Shown here piece after piece: positions 50,949 to 59,619 of a DNA stretch of 64,000 bases. A model generated the notes under the pieces. It was not told the origin of the DNA. It did not search any database and saw only the letters and a program-made list of their open reading frames with translations. The DNA comes from Nocardia sp. alder85J (GTDB taxonomy: Bacteria > Actinomycetota > Actinomycetes > Mycobacteriales > Mycobacteriaceae): positions 239,581 through 303,580 of the forward strand of contig NZ_JAIUCZ020000013.1 in the NCBI RefSeq assembly GCF_020176955.2, read 5' to 3'. Position 1 is the first letter of the stretch, and each line of letters starts with the position of its first letter. Both the position numbers and the translations under genes were made by a program.

Positions 50949-52256
50949 TCACCTCCCGGGGTACGGCACACCGAACCGGTCGCGCAGTGTGGTCTCGCTG
51001 TACTCCCGCCGGAAGATCCCCTTCTTCTGGAGCAGTGGCACAACGTGTTCGACGAACAGCTCCAATCCACCGGGCAGCGTGTCGAACTGGATGACGAATC
51101 CGTCGGCGGCGCCCACCCGGAACCAGTGTTCCAGGTCGTCGGCGACCTGTTCGGCGCTGCCGATCACGCTGCGGTGCCCCGGTCGTCCGTCGCGGGCCAG
51201 CTCCCGCACGGTGCGGTGGGCGTTCCGTTCCAGGTACAGCCGCAGCGACGTGTCGAAACCCACCGAACTGTAGGTGTTCCCGGTCGGGACCAGCAGTTCG
51301 AGCGGGACGGGCCGGTCCGCCGTGAGGGCGGCAGGATCCACCCCGGTCCAGGCGGCGACAGCGGTGACCGGATCACCGGGAGGTCCGGCGATCTCGTCGT
51401 GCTCCGCGATCCGGCGGCGGGCCTCTGCTTCGGTCGAGCCGATCACCGGGTTGATTCCGGGCATGACGGCGATGCTGTCCGGTGAACGACCGTGCTGTAC
51501 CACGGCTTTCCGTAGTCTCCCGGCGTATTCCAGGCCGGGTTCGAGGAACAGTGCCGAGGTGAAAACGGCGTCGGCGAAGCGGGCCGCGAGGTCCGCGCCG
51601 CCCTCGGACGCGCCGGCCTGGGTGAGCAGCGGACGGCCCTGCGGTGACGGGGGCACCTGGAACGGCCCGGCGACCGAATGATGCTCGCCGACATGGTCGA
51701 TCGGCGTGACGAGATCGCGGTCCACGGCGAGCCCGGCGGCGGTGTCGAGGACCAGCGCCCCGGGCCGCCAGCTGTCCCAGAGCGCGGTGACCACTTCCAC
51801 GGTCTCCACCGCGCGCGCGTATCGTGTTGCGCGGTCCGGCAATTCGGTGAAACCGTAGTTGTGACCCTCCGGCTTGTTGCGGCTGGTGACGATGTTCCAG
51901 CCGATACGCCCGCCGGAGAAATGGTCCAGCGAGGCGAAGGCCCGCGCGATCGCGTACGGCTGATGGAACGTGGTCGAGTACGAGCCGATGAGGCCGATCC
52001 GCGAAGTCGCCGCGGCCATCGCCGCCAGCGTCACGATCGGATCCAGCGCGGAGTTCGGATACCCCTGCGGATGTAGGTACGAGTTGTCGGCCAGGAAGGC
52101 GCTGTCGAACAGCCCGGCCTCGGCGACGGCCGCCACCCGTGCGTAGTGCGCGGGGTCGAAGAAGGCGCGCGGATTGCCGCCGGGCAATCGCCAGGCGGCG
52201 GGGTGCATGCCCGCGCCGATGACATTGACGTTCAGATGCAGGGTGCGCTCGGCCAT
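50949..52256 (-). CDS. LLM-class flavin monooxygenase (DszA/NtaA/SnaA-like), copy 2
   Basis: A 435-residue luciferase-fold monooxygenase, a paralogue of 42792-44141: LHLNVNVIGAGMHPAAWRLP, FDSAFLADNSYLHP, GGRIGWNIVTSRNKPEGHNYG and FQVPPSPQGRPLLTQAGAS. The group oxidises C-S or C-N bonds using FMNH2 from a partner reductase. ATG 52256 lies ten bases after the stop of the upstream acyl-CoA-dehydrogenase-like gene, so the pair repeats the order seen at 41584-44141 on the other strand. Confidence 0.85.
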   Translation of the reverse strand: MAERTLHLNVNVIGAGMHPAAWRLPGGNPRAFFDPAHYARVAAVAEAGLFDSAFLADNSYLHPQGYPNSALDPIVTLAAMAAATSRIGLIGSYSTTFHQPYAIARAFASLDHFSGGRIGWNIVTSRNKPEGHNYGFTELPDRATRYARAVETVEVVTALWDSWRPGALVLDTAAGLAVDRDLVTPIDHVGEHHSVAGPFQVPPSPQGRPLLTQAGASEGGADLAARFADAVFTSALFLEPGLEYAGRLRKAVVQHGRSPDSIAVMPGINPVIGSTEAEARRRIAEHDEIAGPPGDPVTAVAAWTGVDPAALTADRPVPLELLVPTGNTYSSVGFDTSLRLYLERNAHRTVRELARDGRPGHRSVIGSAEQVADDLEHWFRVGAADGFVIQFDTLPGGLELFVEHVVPLLQKKGIFRREYSETTLRDRFGVPYPGR

Positions 52257-52266
52257 CGTCCGTGCC

Positions 52267-53334
52267 TCAGCCCGCGAGTTCGGCGAACCGGGCGGTGCGC
52301 ACCCGTGGCGCCAGGCCGCGTACCTGGAGGAACAGGGCCGCGCGGGCCCGCACCTGCGCGATGTTGTCGCCGAGCAGACCGGCCCCGCCGGCGGCGACCA
52401 GCCCGGCGGCGGTGGCCCGGACGGCCAGACCGTCCAGCCGGGCCCGCCAACGTGGTTCGGGCAGCGGAGTGCGGGCGGCGTGTTCGAGTTCGGCGGACAA
52501 GCGTTGCAGCGACGGATCTTCCGGGTGAGCGGCGCGAGCGCCGGCGAGCGCGGCCCGGCCGAGTCCGATCGGCCCGGGCTGCGGCAGAGCGGGTTTCGCC
52601 GGTGCGGTTGCGGGCCGGCGGCGGTCGTTGGGATGTACGAAGCCGTCCAGCGCATTCCACTCGGTCACATCGGTGACCTCGGTGATGTACTCGTCCGGCA
52701 CGAAATACTCACGCAGGGACAGGGATACGGTCCGTGAACCCGCCACCGCGGCCAGATCCAGCGGGATCGCGGTGATACCGGGGCGGGTCAGGTCCGCGAT
52801 CCCGAACACATAGGTGGCGTGCTGTTCGTCGACCCCGCCGAGCCACGCGGTGTCGACCAGCCCCCAGCCGGACAGCCAGCGCACGGTGCCCTCGAAACGA
52901 TAGCCGCCGGGCACCTTGGTCGCGCGGGTACTCGACTGGTGCGGCCACGACCGGATCTGCGCGAATCCCGCACCGCCGATGCGTTTTCCGGCGGCGAGTT
53001 CGGGCAGCAGGTCGCGCGCGGCGGCGCTGCCGGAGCCGAGGATCTGCCCGATCGGGCCGGTGTGCTGGGTCAGCGCCAGCGCCGTCGACGGATCGGCGCC
53101 GAACAGCAGATCGTCGGCGGCATTGCGCACCGCCGCGGGCAGGAAGGCGCCGCCGTGTTCGGTGGGCACCGCCCAGGAGAAATAGCCCACGTCACGCAGG
53201 GCGTCGAGGTGCGACTGCGGCACCTCGGTGGCGTCGACCCGCACGGCGTGCGGCGCGATGGTCTGCTCGACCAGCCGGGCGAACTCCAGGTAGGCGGGGT
53301 GCTGGGTGGGGTCCGCGGCGAGATCCTCGGTCAT
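52267..53334 (-). CDS. DszC/SfnB-like flavin monooxygenase, copy 2
   Basis: A 355-residue acyl-CoA-dehydrogenase-fold protein: SWAVPTEHGGAFLPAAVRNA, LALTQHTGPIGQILGS, GAGFAQIRSWPHQSSTRATK and VPGGYRFEGTVRWLSGWGLV. The catalytic base expected of true acyl-CoA dehydrogenases is not evident, which fits the DszC/SfnB branch. ATG 53334 follows GAAGGAG. It is about 50 residues shorter than copy 1. First gene of a two-gene operon with the LLM enzyme. Confidence 0.8.
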   Translation of the reverse strand: MTEDLAADPTQHPAYLEFARLVEQTIAPHAVRVDATEVPQSHLDALRDVGYFSWAVPTEHGGAFLPAAVRNAADDLLFGADPSTALALTQHTGPIGQILGSGSAAARDLLPELAAGKRIGGAGFAQIRSWPHQSSTRATKVPGGYRFEGTVRWLSGWGLVDTAWLGGVDEQHATYVFGIADLTRPGITAIPLDLAAVAGSRTVSLSLREYFVPDEYITEVTDVTEWNALDGFVHPNDRRRPATAPAKPALPQPGPIGLGRAALAGARAAHPEDPSLQRLSAELEHAARTPLPEPRWRARLDGLAVRATAAGLVAAGGAGLLGDNIAQVRARAALFLQVRGLAPRVRTARFAELAG

Positions 53335-53488
53335 GACGACTCCTTCGAACAGGTCGATGTCCCGACTGCTCGAGGATGCGAGTTCGAATGCGATCGAACA
53401 ACGTTTTATTCGCGGGGATTCACTAAACGAAAACTTGACGATCGCCGCGCGCGGATTTGACGGTGGCACACGGTACTTCGCGACCGGG

Positions 53489-54493
53489 TCAACCGCGCGC
53501 GAACAGCAGTGGCGCCAGTCGGCGCAGTACCTCGACGGTGTGGTCCAGGCCGTGCCCGACCACATGGGCCAGCACGCTGTCGGCCCCGGCGCGCAGGTGC
53601 GCATGCAGCCGCTCGGCCACGGATCGTTCGTCGCCCAAGGCGAATCGGGCGTCGAGCAGCCGATCGCTACCGCCGTCGGCGAAGTCGCGATCGGTGAAGC
53701 CGAGCTGGCGCAGATTGGCCGCGTACGGCGATCCCGCGACCTGTCCGCGTCCGAGATAGGCGCGCGCGGTGGCAGCGGCGGCGTCGCGGGAATCGTCGAG
53801 GACGACGGCCTGTTCCGGTATCAGCAACTTGCCGGGGCCGAGGATCTCGCGCGCCTGCTTCGTGTGCTCGACCGGCACCGAGAACGGGTGCGCGCCGTCG
53901 GCGACCTCGCGCGCCGCCGCCAGCATCTTCGGGCCGAGTGCCGCCAGCACCCGGACATATCCGGGCGCCCAGCCGGGATCGGTCTGCGCGGCCGCGCTCA
54001 TCGCGTGCAGATAGTCCCTGGTCCGATCGACCAGGGACACCGTGGAATCGGGGCCACCCGCGGTGCCTAGAGGGCCGATCCGATTCGTGGGCTGTGCGCC
54101 ACCGGACCCTCCGGCCATCGCGGTGCTCCGCTGGATCGCGGCGACCGCACCCGCGCCGACGCCGAGTACGACGCGGCCGGGATACGCCTCGGCCAGCGTG
54201 GCGGCCCCGGCATGCATGACCGCCGCTTCGCGGGCGCCGATGACCGCGACGCCGGAACCGATCACGATCGACTCCGTCGCCGCCAGCAGAGCCGCCATGT
54301 GGGCGAAGATCTCGCGCGATCCGCCGACGCCCTCCCCGATCCACACCGACCCGTAACCGAGCTCCTCGATCTGGGCGACGGCACGTTGTTCCTGTGCGAG
54401 CGGCGTCGCGCGCAGTATCGGGCCGGGCGCCAGCCAGACGCCGAACCGGCCGAGTGTGGTCCTGGCTTCCGAGACGACCTGGGGAGATGTCAT
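53489..54493 (-). CDS. LLM-class (F420/FMN) oxidoreductase
   Basis: A 334-residue luciferase-like enzyme of the TIGR03620-type/F420-dependent group: GRFGVWLAPGPILRAT, IEELGYGSVWIGEG, GSGVAVIGAREAAVMHAGAATLAEAYPGR broken across blocks, and VLAALGPKMLAAAREVADG. It is not closely related to the two DszA-like proteins. The TetR gene at 54579 is divergent, and its twin operators overlap this gene's promoter. Substrate unknown. Confidence 0.82.
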   Translation of the reverse strand: MTSPQVVSEARTTLGRFGVWLAPGPILRATPLAQEQRAVAQIEELGYGSVWIGEGVGGSREIFAHMAALLAATESIVIGSGVAVIGAREAAVMHAGAATLAEAYPGRVVLGVGAGAVAAIQRSTAMAGGSGGAQPTNRIGPLGTAGGPDSTVSLVDRTRDYLHAMSAAAQTDPGWAPGYVRVLAALGPKMLAAAREVADGAHPFSVPVEHTKQAREILGPGKLLIPEQAVVLDDSRDAAAATARAYLGRGQVAGSPYAANLRQLGFTDRDFADGGSDRLLDARFALGDERSVAERLHAHLRAGADSVLAHVVGHGLDHTVEVLRRLAPLLFARG

Positions 54494-54516
54494 CGACCCT
54501 GCCTCCGTATCAAAGT

Positions 54517-54529
54517 GGAATAGCATTCC
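54517..54529. promoter_or_regulatory. TetR operator 1
   Basis: GGAATAGCATTCC: perfect GGAAT/ATTCC arms with a three-base spacer, 24 bp upstream of the oxidoreductase start. Confidence 0.75.
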
Positions 54530-54543
54530 GTTTTGCCGATGAT

Positions 54544-54560
54544 ACGGAATGTCATTCCGT
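54544..54560. promoter_or_regulatory. TetR operator 2
   Basis: ACGGAATGTCATTCCGT is a perfect 17-bp palindrome containing the same GGAAT-N3-ATTCC core as operator 1; centres are 29 bp apart. Confidence 0.85.
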
Positions 54561-54578
54561 TTCTGCAACACTGGACGG

Positions 54579-55157
54579 ATGGAGAGCGCCCGGACAGATG
54601 CCAAGCGGAACCGCGAGCAGTTGCTCGCCGCGGCGACCGCCGCGCTCGCCGAGGGCAGCCTGCTGCGGCCCGCCGAGATCGCGCAGCGGGCCGGTGTCGG
54701 CGTCGGGACCTTCTACCGCAACTTTCCCGACCGCGACAGCCTGTTCGAGGCGGTCGCCCAGGACCGGTACGAAGTGTTGCGCGCCGAGGCGGAACGCCTG
54801 CTCGGCGAGCCGCCGTCGTTCGGCGCGATCGGACAGTGGCTCACGGCGTTCAGCGGTTATCTCGCGGCGTTCCCCGCGCTTCCGGAGGCGGTCCGCCACG
54901 CGCTGGTCTCCCGGCGATCCGATCCCGATTCGAGTTGCTCCCGGATGTTGCACACCTGGGATCGGCTGTTCGGCCGAGCGCAGCGAGAGGGCCTGCTACG
55001 CAACGATATCGACGCGCGGGAAGTGCTGCGGGCGGTCAATGCGATCATGTCCTCCATCCGTGAGACGCCGCCCGAGCCGGCGCGGGGCAGCGCGGCGACC
55101 TCCGCGGCACGGATGACGGCGGTGGTCATCGACGGGCTGCGGCCGCCACCCGAGTAG
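54579..55157 (+). CDS. TetR-family regulator
   Basis: A 192-residue TetR protein starting MESARTDAKRNREQLLAAA, with GVGVGTFYRNFPDRDSLF as recognition helix region. ATG 54579 is used; an ATG at 54549 lies inside operator 2 and would add ten residues of no family likeness. It is divergent from the LLM oxidoreductase and carries the twin palindromes in between, so it probably represses both genes. Confidence 0.88.
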   Translation: MESARTDAKRNREQLLAAATAALAEGSLLRPAEIAQRAGVGVGTFYRNFPDRDSLFEAVAQDRYEVLRAEAERLLGEPPSFGAIGQWLTAFSGYLAAFPALPEAVRHALVSRRSDPDSSCSRMLHTWDRLFGRAQREGLLRNDIDAREVLRAVNAIMSSIRETPPEPARGSAATSAARMTAVVIDGLRPPPE

Positions 55158-55187
55158 CATTGCGGCATAGCGGTATCCGCACGCGGG

Positions 55188-55871
55188 TCACGCACCGGCG
55201 ATGCGGTCGAGCCATTCGCGCATGAGCATCCGCTCGGCCGGACTGAGCGCGGCCAGGGCGGTGTCGTCGGCGCGCAATCGGAGTGCGGCCGCTCGGGTCT
55301 GCTGATCCGCCCGATCGGCGGCATCGGTCAGCAGGATGGCGGCGAGCGCTTCCCAGGAGTTCTCGACGAGCGGCGAATCACGCTCCGGCTCCGGGCTTTC
55401 GATGAGCGCGAGCACGGTGCCGTTGCCGATCGCGCGGATCAGGGCGACGGCCCGTTCCTCGGGGATGCGCAGCCGCCCGGCCAGTGCCACGCGGTGCACC
55501 CGTTGCCGCAGCACCGCGATGCCCTTCTCCTCGGTCGCCGAACGCGGCCGCAACGGGTCGGCGAAGAACGCGGTGAGACCGGGGTTGCGGGTGCCGAAGC
55601 GGATGTGTGCGAGGAACGAATCCTGCAACTCGCGGATCGGATCGGTCTCGTGGCCGACCTGTTTGGCGTCGACGTACTCGGCGAACACGGTGTCGGCGAC
55701 GGATTCGAGCAGCCCGTCCTTGTCGCCGAAGAGGCGGTAGATCGTCGGAGCCTGCACGCCGGCCGCCGTCGCCACCGCCCGCGTGGTCACGGCGTCCGGG
55801 CCGCCGGTGGCGAGCAACTCCGATGCGGCCGCGACGATGCGGCCTCTCACCACGTCTCGATCGACTGACAT
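55188..55871 (-). CDS. TetR-family regulator
   Basis: A 227-residue TetR protein (MSVDRDVVRGRIVAAASELL, TRAVATAAGVQAPTIYRLFGDKDGLL) with a C-terminal extension ending RMLMREWLDRIAGA-like helices. It is divergent from the NmrA-like gene at 55959. The 87-bp gap is A/T-rich and contains TTATCGCTGATAA, which fits autoregulation plus control of the neighbour. Confidence 0.88.
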   Translation of the reverse strand: MSVDRDVVRGRIVAAASELLATGGPDAVTTRAVATAAGVQAPTIYRLFGDKDGLLESVADTVFAEYVDAKQVGHETDPIRELQDSFLAHIRFGTRNPGLTAFFADPLRPRSATEEKGIAVLRQRVHRVALAGRLRIPEERAVALIRAIGNGTVLALIESPEPERDSPLVENSWEALAAILLTDAADRADQQTRAAALRLRADDTALAALSPAERMLMREWLDRIAGA

Positions 55872-55878
55872 GTAGCGA

Positions 55879-55942
55879 TGATAACGAATATTTGCTAGCG
55901 TCGATTTATCGCTGATAACCTGAATCTGATTCCAGTGATAAC
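55879..55942. promoter_or_regulatory. TGATAAC repeat cluster with central palindrome
   Basis: TGATAAC occurs at 55879, 55913 and 55936 in direct orientation. The middle copy is part of the perfect inverted repeat TTATC-GCT-GATAA (55906-55918). The cluster fills the promoter region between the divergent tetR and NmrA-like genes. Confidence 0.7.
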
Positions 55943-55958
55943 GGGAAAGGATCTTTTC

Positions 55959-56846
55959 ATGATCGTCGTCACCGGCGCGACGGGCGCCCTCGGCAGCGCC
56001 GTCGTGCGAGAACTTCTCGGCAGGATCCCCGCCGATCGGCTCGCGGTCAGCGTGCGCTCTCCGCGGCAGGCCGATGACCTCGCCGAACGCGGTGTGCGCG
56101 TCCGGCGTGGCGACTTCGCCGACCCCGGCTCGCTGCGCCATGCCTTCGAGGACGCCGAGCGTGTCCTCGTGATCTCCGTCGACGCTCTGGGCGAGGGTCC
56201 GATCGCCCAGCACGTCGCCGCCGCCCGGGCCGCCGCCGAGGTCGGCGCCGAGCGGGTCTTCTACACCGCGCATCAGAACGCCGTCCTGGATTCCGCCTTC
56301 GCCCCCGCGCGGGATCACGGAGCCACCGAGCGCGGCCTCGCCGCGATCGGCGTGCCCTGGACCTCCCTGCGCAACGGTTTCTACGCCCACACCGTCGGAC
56401 ACCTCATCCACGGCGCGGCCGAGACCGGTGAGCTCGCACTGCCCGCGGACGGCCCCGTCTCCTGGACCGCCCGCGACGATCTCGCCGCCGCGACGGCGGT
56501 ACTGCTGGTTGCCGGGATCGCCGATAATCGGGGCCCGATCTTCGACGGGCCGACACCTCCGCTCACCGCCGCCGAGGCCGTCACCTTCGCCGACACCGCA
56601 GAGTTGCTGTCCGAAATCACCGCCACCCCGATCCGGCGCGTCGTCATCGACGACGAGGACTGGGTGCGCCGGATGACCGGCTCCGGCATGCCCGAACCGG
56701 CGGCCCGCCTGATGCTCGGCCTGTTCGAGGCGGCACGCCGCGGTGACTTCGCCGCCACCGACCCCACCCTGGGCGAACTGCTCGGCCGTCCGCCGCAGCC
56801 GATCCGGGCCGTCCTGGAATCGTCGCTGCCCGACGCCCGCGAGTGA
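55959..56846 (+). CDS. NmrA/SDRa-family NAD(P)-binding protein (QorB-like)
   Basis: A 295-residue atypical short-chain dehydrogenase: MIVVTGATGALGSAVVREL, FYTAHQNAVLDSAFAPARDHGA, LRNGFYAHTVGHLI and WTARDDLAAATAVLLV, the pattern of QorB-type NAD(P)H:quinone reductases. ATG 55959 has AAAGGA seven bases upstream; ATG 55935 is poorer. It is the second TetR/NmrA-like pair in 7 kb, but this protein is not a close copy of 49744-50631. Confidence 0.85.
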   Translation: MIVVTGATGALGSAVVRELLGRIPADRLAVSVRSPRQADDLAERGVRVRRGDFADPGSLRHAFEDAERVLVISVDALGEGPIAQHVAAARAAAEVGAERVFYTAHQNAVLDSAFAPARDHGATERGLAAIGVPWTSLRNGFYAHTVGHLIHGAAETGELALPADGPVSWTARDDLAAATAVLLVAGIADNRGPIFDGPTPPLTAAEAVTFADTAELLSEITATPIRRVVIDDEDWVRRMTGSGMPEPAARLMLGLFEAARRGDFAATDPTLGELLGRPPQPIRAVLESSLPDARE

Positions 56847-56929
56847 TTGGGAAGCCGCGGCGGCCGATCGCACCAGGCGCAGGAAGCCACCTGGCCTCGG
56901 AAGGTACCGCGCTGGGTCACCGGCCGGAG

Positions 56930-57340
56930 GTGGGAGTCGGTGCCCTCGCATTCGGTCAGCAATTTTCGGATTGCGTCGAGCGGGGGCACCGGGATCGGCT
57001 TCTCCGGAACATGCGGTGGTGATAGTCGATGGAAGGGGTTGGCCGCGAGGATGTCCGCGTCCTCCAGGTACTTGCAGAACTGTTGCAGGCGCCGGTACCG
57101 GCGGTGCTTGCTCGGGCGTGACCGGCCGACCGATGCGCCGGTTGATCCGGTTGAGGGTGTCCGAGATGTAGGCACCGACATTTTCGCGGGTCAGGGCATC
57201 CGCGACAGATGTGATCGGGGGGATCCTGGCTCTTCAGGAAGGCGGCGAAACAGCCGACGTCACGGCTGTACGTGTCGATTGTGCTCCGCGACTTGTCGGC
57301 CCGCCGGAGTTCGGTCTCGAAGTCGTCCGACAGCTCCACG
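56930..57340 (-). pseudogene. Tyrosine integrase remnant
   Basis: The N-terminal SAM-like domain of a tyrosine recombinase can be read through three frames on the minus strand: VELSDDFETELRRADKSRST and YSRDVGCFAAFLKSQDPP, then PITSVADALTRENVGAYISD, then RRYRRLQQFCKYLEDADILA and PPHVPEKPIPVPPLDAIRKL up to LLTECEGTDS. At least two frameshifts separate these. The catalytic domain with the R-H-R-Y residues is absent; similarity stops about 85 bp from the NmrA-like gene. It marks the left boundary of the accessory region. Confidence 0.8.
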
Positions 57341-57428
57341 ATATCGTCCAGACTGTGCCCCCATGTCCGGATTCCACCGGTGCAGTTCCTCGGTGTTCGA
57401 GCGTTGTGCGGATCGACCCCCGGGAGAA

Positions 57429-57452
57429 ATGACCTGCATCGTTGCAGGTCAT
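57429..57452. repeat. Perfect 24-bp inverted repeat
   Basis: Arms ATGACCTGCA and TGCAGGTCAT are exactly complementary around TCGT. It lies about 90 bp upstream of the integrase remnant's start, in gene-free DNA. An integrase-binding or crossover site, or a regulator site, are options; it has no U tract. Confidence 0.75.
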
Positions 57453-57589
57453 CCCGTATTTGCGCCCCCGGCGGGGCGTGTCGAACATGGGAACGGGGGT
57501 GACCTGCGGTTTTCGCGTGGTCGGTTGGTGATCGAAGCGGATTTCCAGCTGTAGGTGGTCGACTGGGACGCTCGACCGGGAGTGCCTGG

Positions 57590-57619
57590 ACCCCGAACTC
57601 ACTCTTGTGGGTTCGGGGT
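57590..57619. terminator. Hairpin terminator with TCTT tetraloop
   Basis: A 13-bp stem (ACCCCGAACTCAC against GTGGGTTCGGGGT, one mismatch) with a four-base loop, followed by TT on the plus strand. It sits downstream of the convergent-pointing XRE gene. Confidence 0.65.
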
Positions 57620-57800
57620 TTCCCTGTGTCGGGCGAGTAGCTCGCGTTGCTGGATTGTCGCGACCGGTGCCGCCATTTGGTTGGCGTCGTGGTCCTGCCG
57701 CGCGTGGGTGGCGTGGCGCATCAAATGTGAACCCCCGCGCCGACACGACGTCCTCGACACGGTCCACCGTCGCACTGGAGTAGAGAAGAACCACACGGTC

Positions 57801-59024
57801 TCAGGCTTCCGCGATGGTCCCGAGTAGTTCCCGTACTTCCGGTATTCGTGAGTGTGGGCGAATGTCGTGGGCGATGCCTGTGACGATGGTGTGTAGTCGT
57901 GTGGATGCGATGGCGGTGATGGTGTCGAAGTGGGTGGTGAGTAGTGCGCTGCCTTCGGCGATGTCACCGGCGTGGATGTGGTTTTGGGCCAGTCTGACGG
58001 TGGTGTGGGCTTGGAATGGTCCGCTGTCGCCGTGCTGGAGTGCGGTGTGCAGGTGCCGGTGGGCTTGCTGGTGGTTTCCGGTGGCCATGTGCGCTATGCC
58101 GGTCAGGGCGTCGAGTTCGTGTTCGGGCAGGTACACCCAGTCCGGGTCGTGCCCGCGCGTGGATTCGTAGGCGCGGTGTGCCCGGCCGATCGCTGTGTCG
58201 ACTGCGGTCTTGTCGCCGGTGGCTCCGTGGGCGACTGCTTCCCGGAGGGCGGCCAGTGCCCGCAGGTGCGGGCCGCCGTGTCGTAGTGCGGTGGGCTGGG
58301 CGGCTTCGGCGAGCTGGATTCCTTCTTTGGGGCGGGAGCCGGTGCCGTAGGAGATCGCGCCGGTGGTGGCGAGAGTGCTGGCGTTGAGCAGTGCGTGGGC
58401 GACGGCGAGAGTGTCGCCGGAGGTGTTGGCCGCTATCACTGCGCGGGCGTAGTACTGGCGTGCTTCGTCGCGGCGACCGGCGTCGAAGTGGATCCATCCG
58501 GTGGCGGTCATCATTTCCGCTGCGGCGCTGGTCAGTTCGCGGCCGATGGTGTCGGTGTAGTGGGCGGTGTCGAGCAGGTGCTCGATGTAGCGGACGTGGC
58601 TGGCGGCGGTCCGGCACAGTCCGTCGCCGCCGACGACCCAGTCGAGATCACGGATCTCGCGGATGGTGGCTTCGATGTCGGCGATATCGTTTGCGCCGAC
58701 CGTGACGCTGGTGGCGGTGCGTTCTCTGGCCGGTGGTGGTGTGAGCGCTGCTGGGGCGGTGGCGGCCCCGAGTGCTGTTGCTTTGAAGAACTGGCGTCGT
58801 TTCACGTCCGCCTCCTCGTCCGAGTCCACCACCAGTATGGCAAGCGGGACGTGCAGTGCCTCGGCGATGCGCCGCAGGACCCGCACGTCGTGGACGGCGG
58901 CGCTGTTGTGCTCGAGTTGGGAGATGGCGGGCTGGGTGTAGCCGAGGAGGGCTCCCAGCTCCGCTTGGGTCATGCCTGATGCCTGACGGATCCGGCGGAT
59001 GACCTCCCCGGTCGTCATCCTCAT
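57801..59024 (-). CDS. XRE-family regulator with C-terminal TPR-like domain
   Basis: A 407-residue protein. Residues 3-60 are an XRE helix-turn-helix (MTTGEVIRRIRQASGMTQAE, LGYTQPAISQLEHNSAAV). A linker follows (KRRQFFKATALGAATAPAAL, resembling a Tat-like stretch but internal), then helical repeats rich in AHALLNASTL-, AALREAVAHG- and HELDALTGIAHMATG-type segments, as in NsdA/BldD-neighbour regulators of actinomycetes. ATG 59024 is used; ATG 59018 and GTG 59036 are in frame. It faces away from three tiny genes, a layout seen in actinomycete mobile elements. DNA target unknown. Confidence 0.8.
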   Translation of the reverse strand: MRMTTGEVIRRIRQASGMTQAELGALLGYTQPAISQLEHNSAAVHDVRVLRRIAEALHVPLAILVVDSDEEADVKRRQFFKATALGAATAPAALTPPPARERTATSVTVGANDIADIEATIREIRDLDWVVGGDGLCRTAASHVRYIEHLLDTAHYTDTIGRELTSAAAEMMTATGWIHFDAGRRDEARQYYARAVIAANTSGDTLAVAHALLNASTLATTGAISYGTGSRPKEGIQLAEAAQPTALRHGGPHLRALAALREAVAHGATGDKTAVDTAIGRAHRAYESTRGHDPDWVYLPEHELDALTGIAHMATGNHQQAHRHLHTALQHGDSGPFQAHTTVRLAQNHIHAGDIAEGSALLTTHFDTITAIASTRLHTIVTGIAHDIRPHSRIPEVRELLGTIAEA

Positions 59025-59322
59025 GTCTGCCCCCACAGTCGGTGAACGCGTGCGCGGGATCGCCGCGATGTCGAGATGAGTTGCTGGTCAACGGATTCGG
59101 TCCGTGACGACACGATATACGGATTGCCGAATATTTCACAGGGATCGCGTATACGCACCGGGGGACGTCGCGGACCCCGATCTACGGTCGGGTCCGCACC
59201 CGGCACCGGGCCGGTACATCCGGCCCGGCGGCGATGGCACCGGCAGCGCTGCACCGCCGGTCGCGTGCCGCTTTCGATGCCGAGTGCGCCTGTCGAAGCC
59301 GCTGATCGGAACGAGGTCCGAT
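59025..59322. promoter_or_regulatory. Divergent control region of the XRE/small-protein locus
   Basis: This gap of 298 bp contains an A/T-rich stretch around 59110-59150 with ATATAC and GAATATTTC, and the palindrome GCGTATACGC at 59147-59156, a candidate operator for the XRE protein. No gene is recognised. Confidence 0.45.
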
Positions 59323-59532
59323 ATGCACACCCTGGCCATGCACCAGACGGTCGCCATGATCGCGCAGGAACACCACCGGGCACCGTCGACACCGTTCACG
59401 GTCGCCTCCGCCCACCGGGTGGCGCAATTCCACATCGCCTGCCGCGCGCAGCGCTGCCCCCGCAAAGCCGCCGCGCTGGAGGCCCTCGCCACCGCCGGCC
59501 GACTCGTGCCCTCGACCAGACATCCGCGGTGA
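59323..59532 (+). CDS. Small hypothetical protein of the XRE locus (69 aa)
   Basis: A soluble basic protein beginning MHTLAMHQTVAMIAQEHHRA and containing FHIACRAQRCPRKAAALEAL with two Cys. A GAGG ribosome site precedes ATG 59323. It is the first of three tiny same-strand genes after the divergent XRE regulator. No family recognised; His/Cys content leaves a metal-binding possibility open. Confidence 0.6.
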   Translation: MHTLAMHQTVAMIAQEHHRAPSTPFTVASAHRVAQFHIACRAQRCPRKAAALEALATAGRLVPSTRHPR

Positions 59533-59619
59533 CCCCCGATGAATGCACCGTCCAGTCACGGTGGCCAGGCTGCCGGGAGCGGTACCGGTCGGCGTGTATC
59601 GCAGGGGAAGTGATCGGCC

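Larger units (their letters stand above)
57341..57800. other. Gene-free segment right of the integrase remnant
   Basis: No frame in these 460 bp has convincing coding character. The segment contains the 24-bp inverted repeat at 57429-57452 and the terminator at 57590-57619, and reads as decayed mobile-element DNA. Confidence 0.5.

Noticed and set aside
55872..56951. N-terminal extension of the minus-strand TetR frame across the NmrA-like gene
   Set aside because: The extension is antisense to a conserved gene; the TetR protein starts at 55871.
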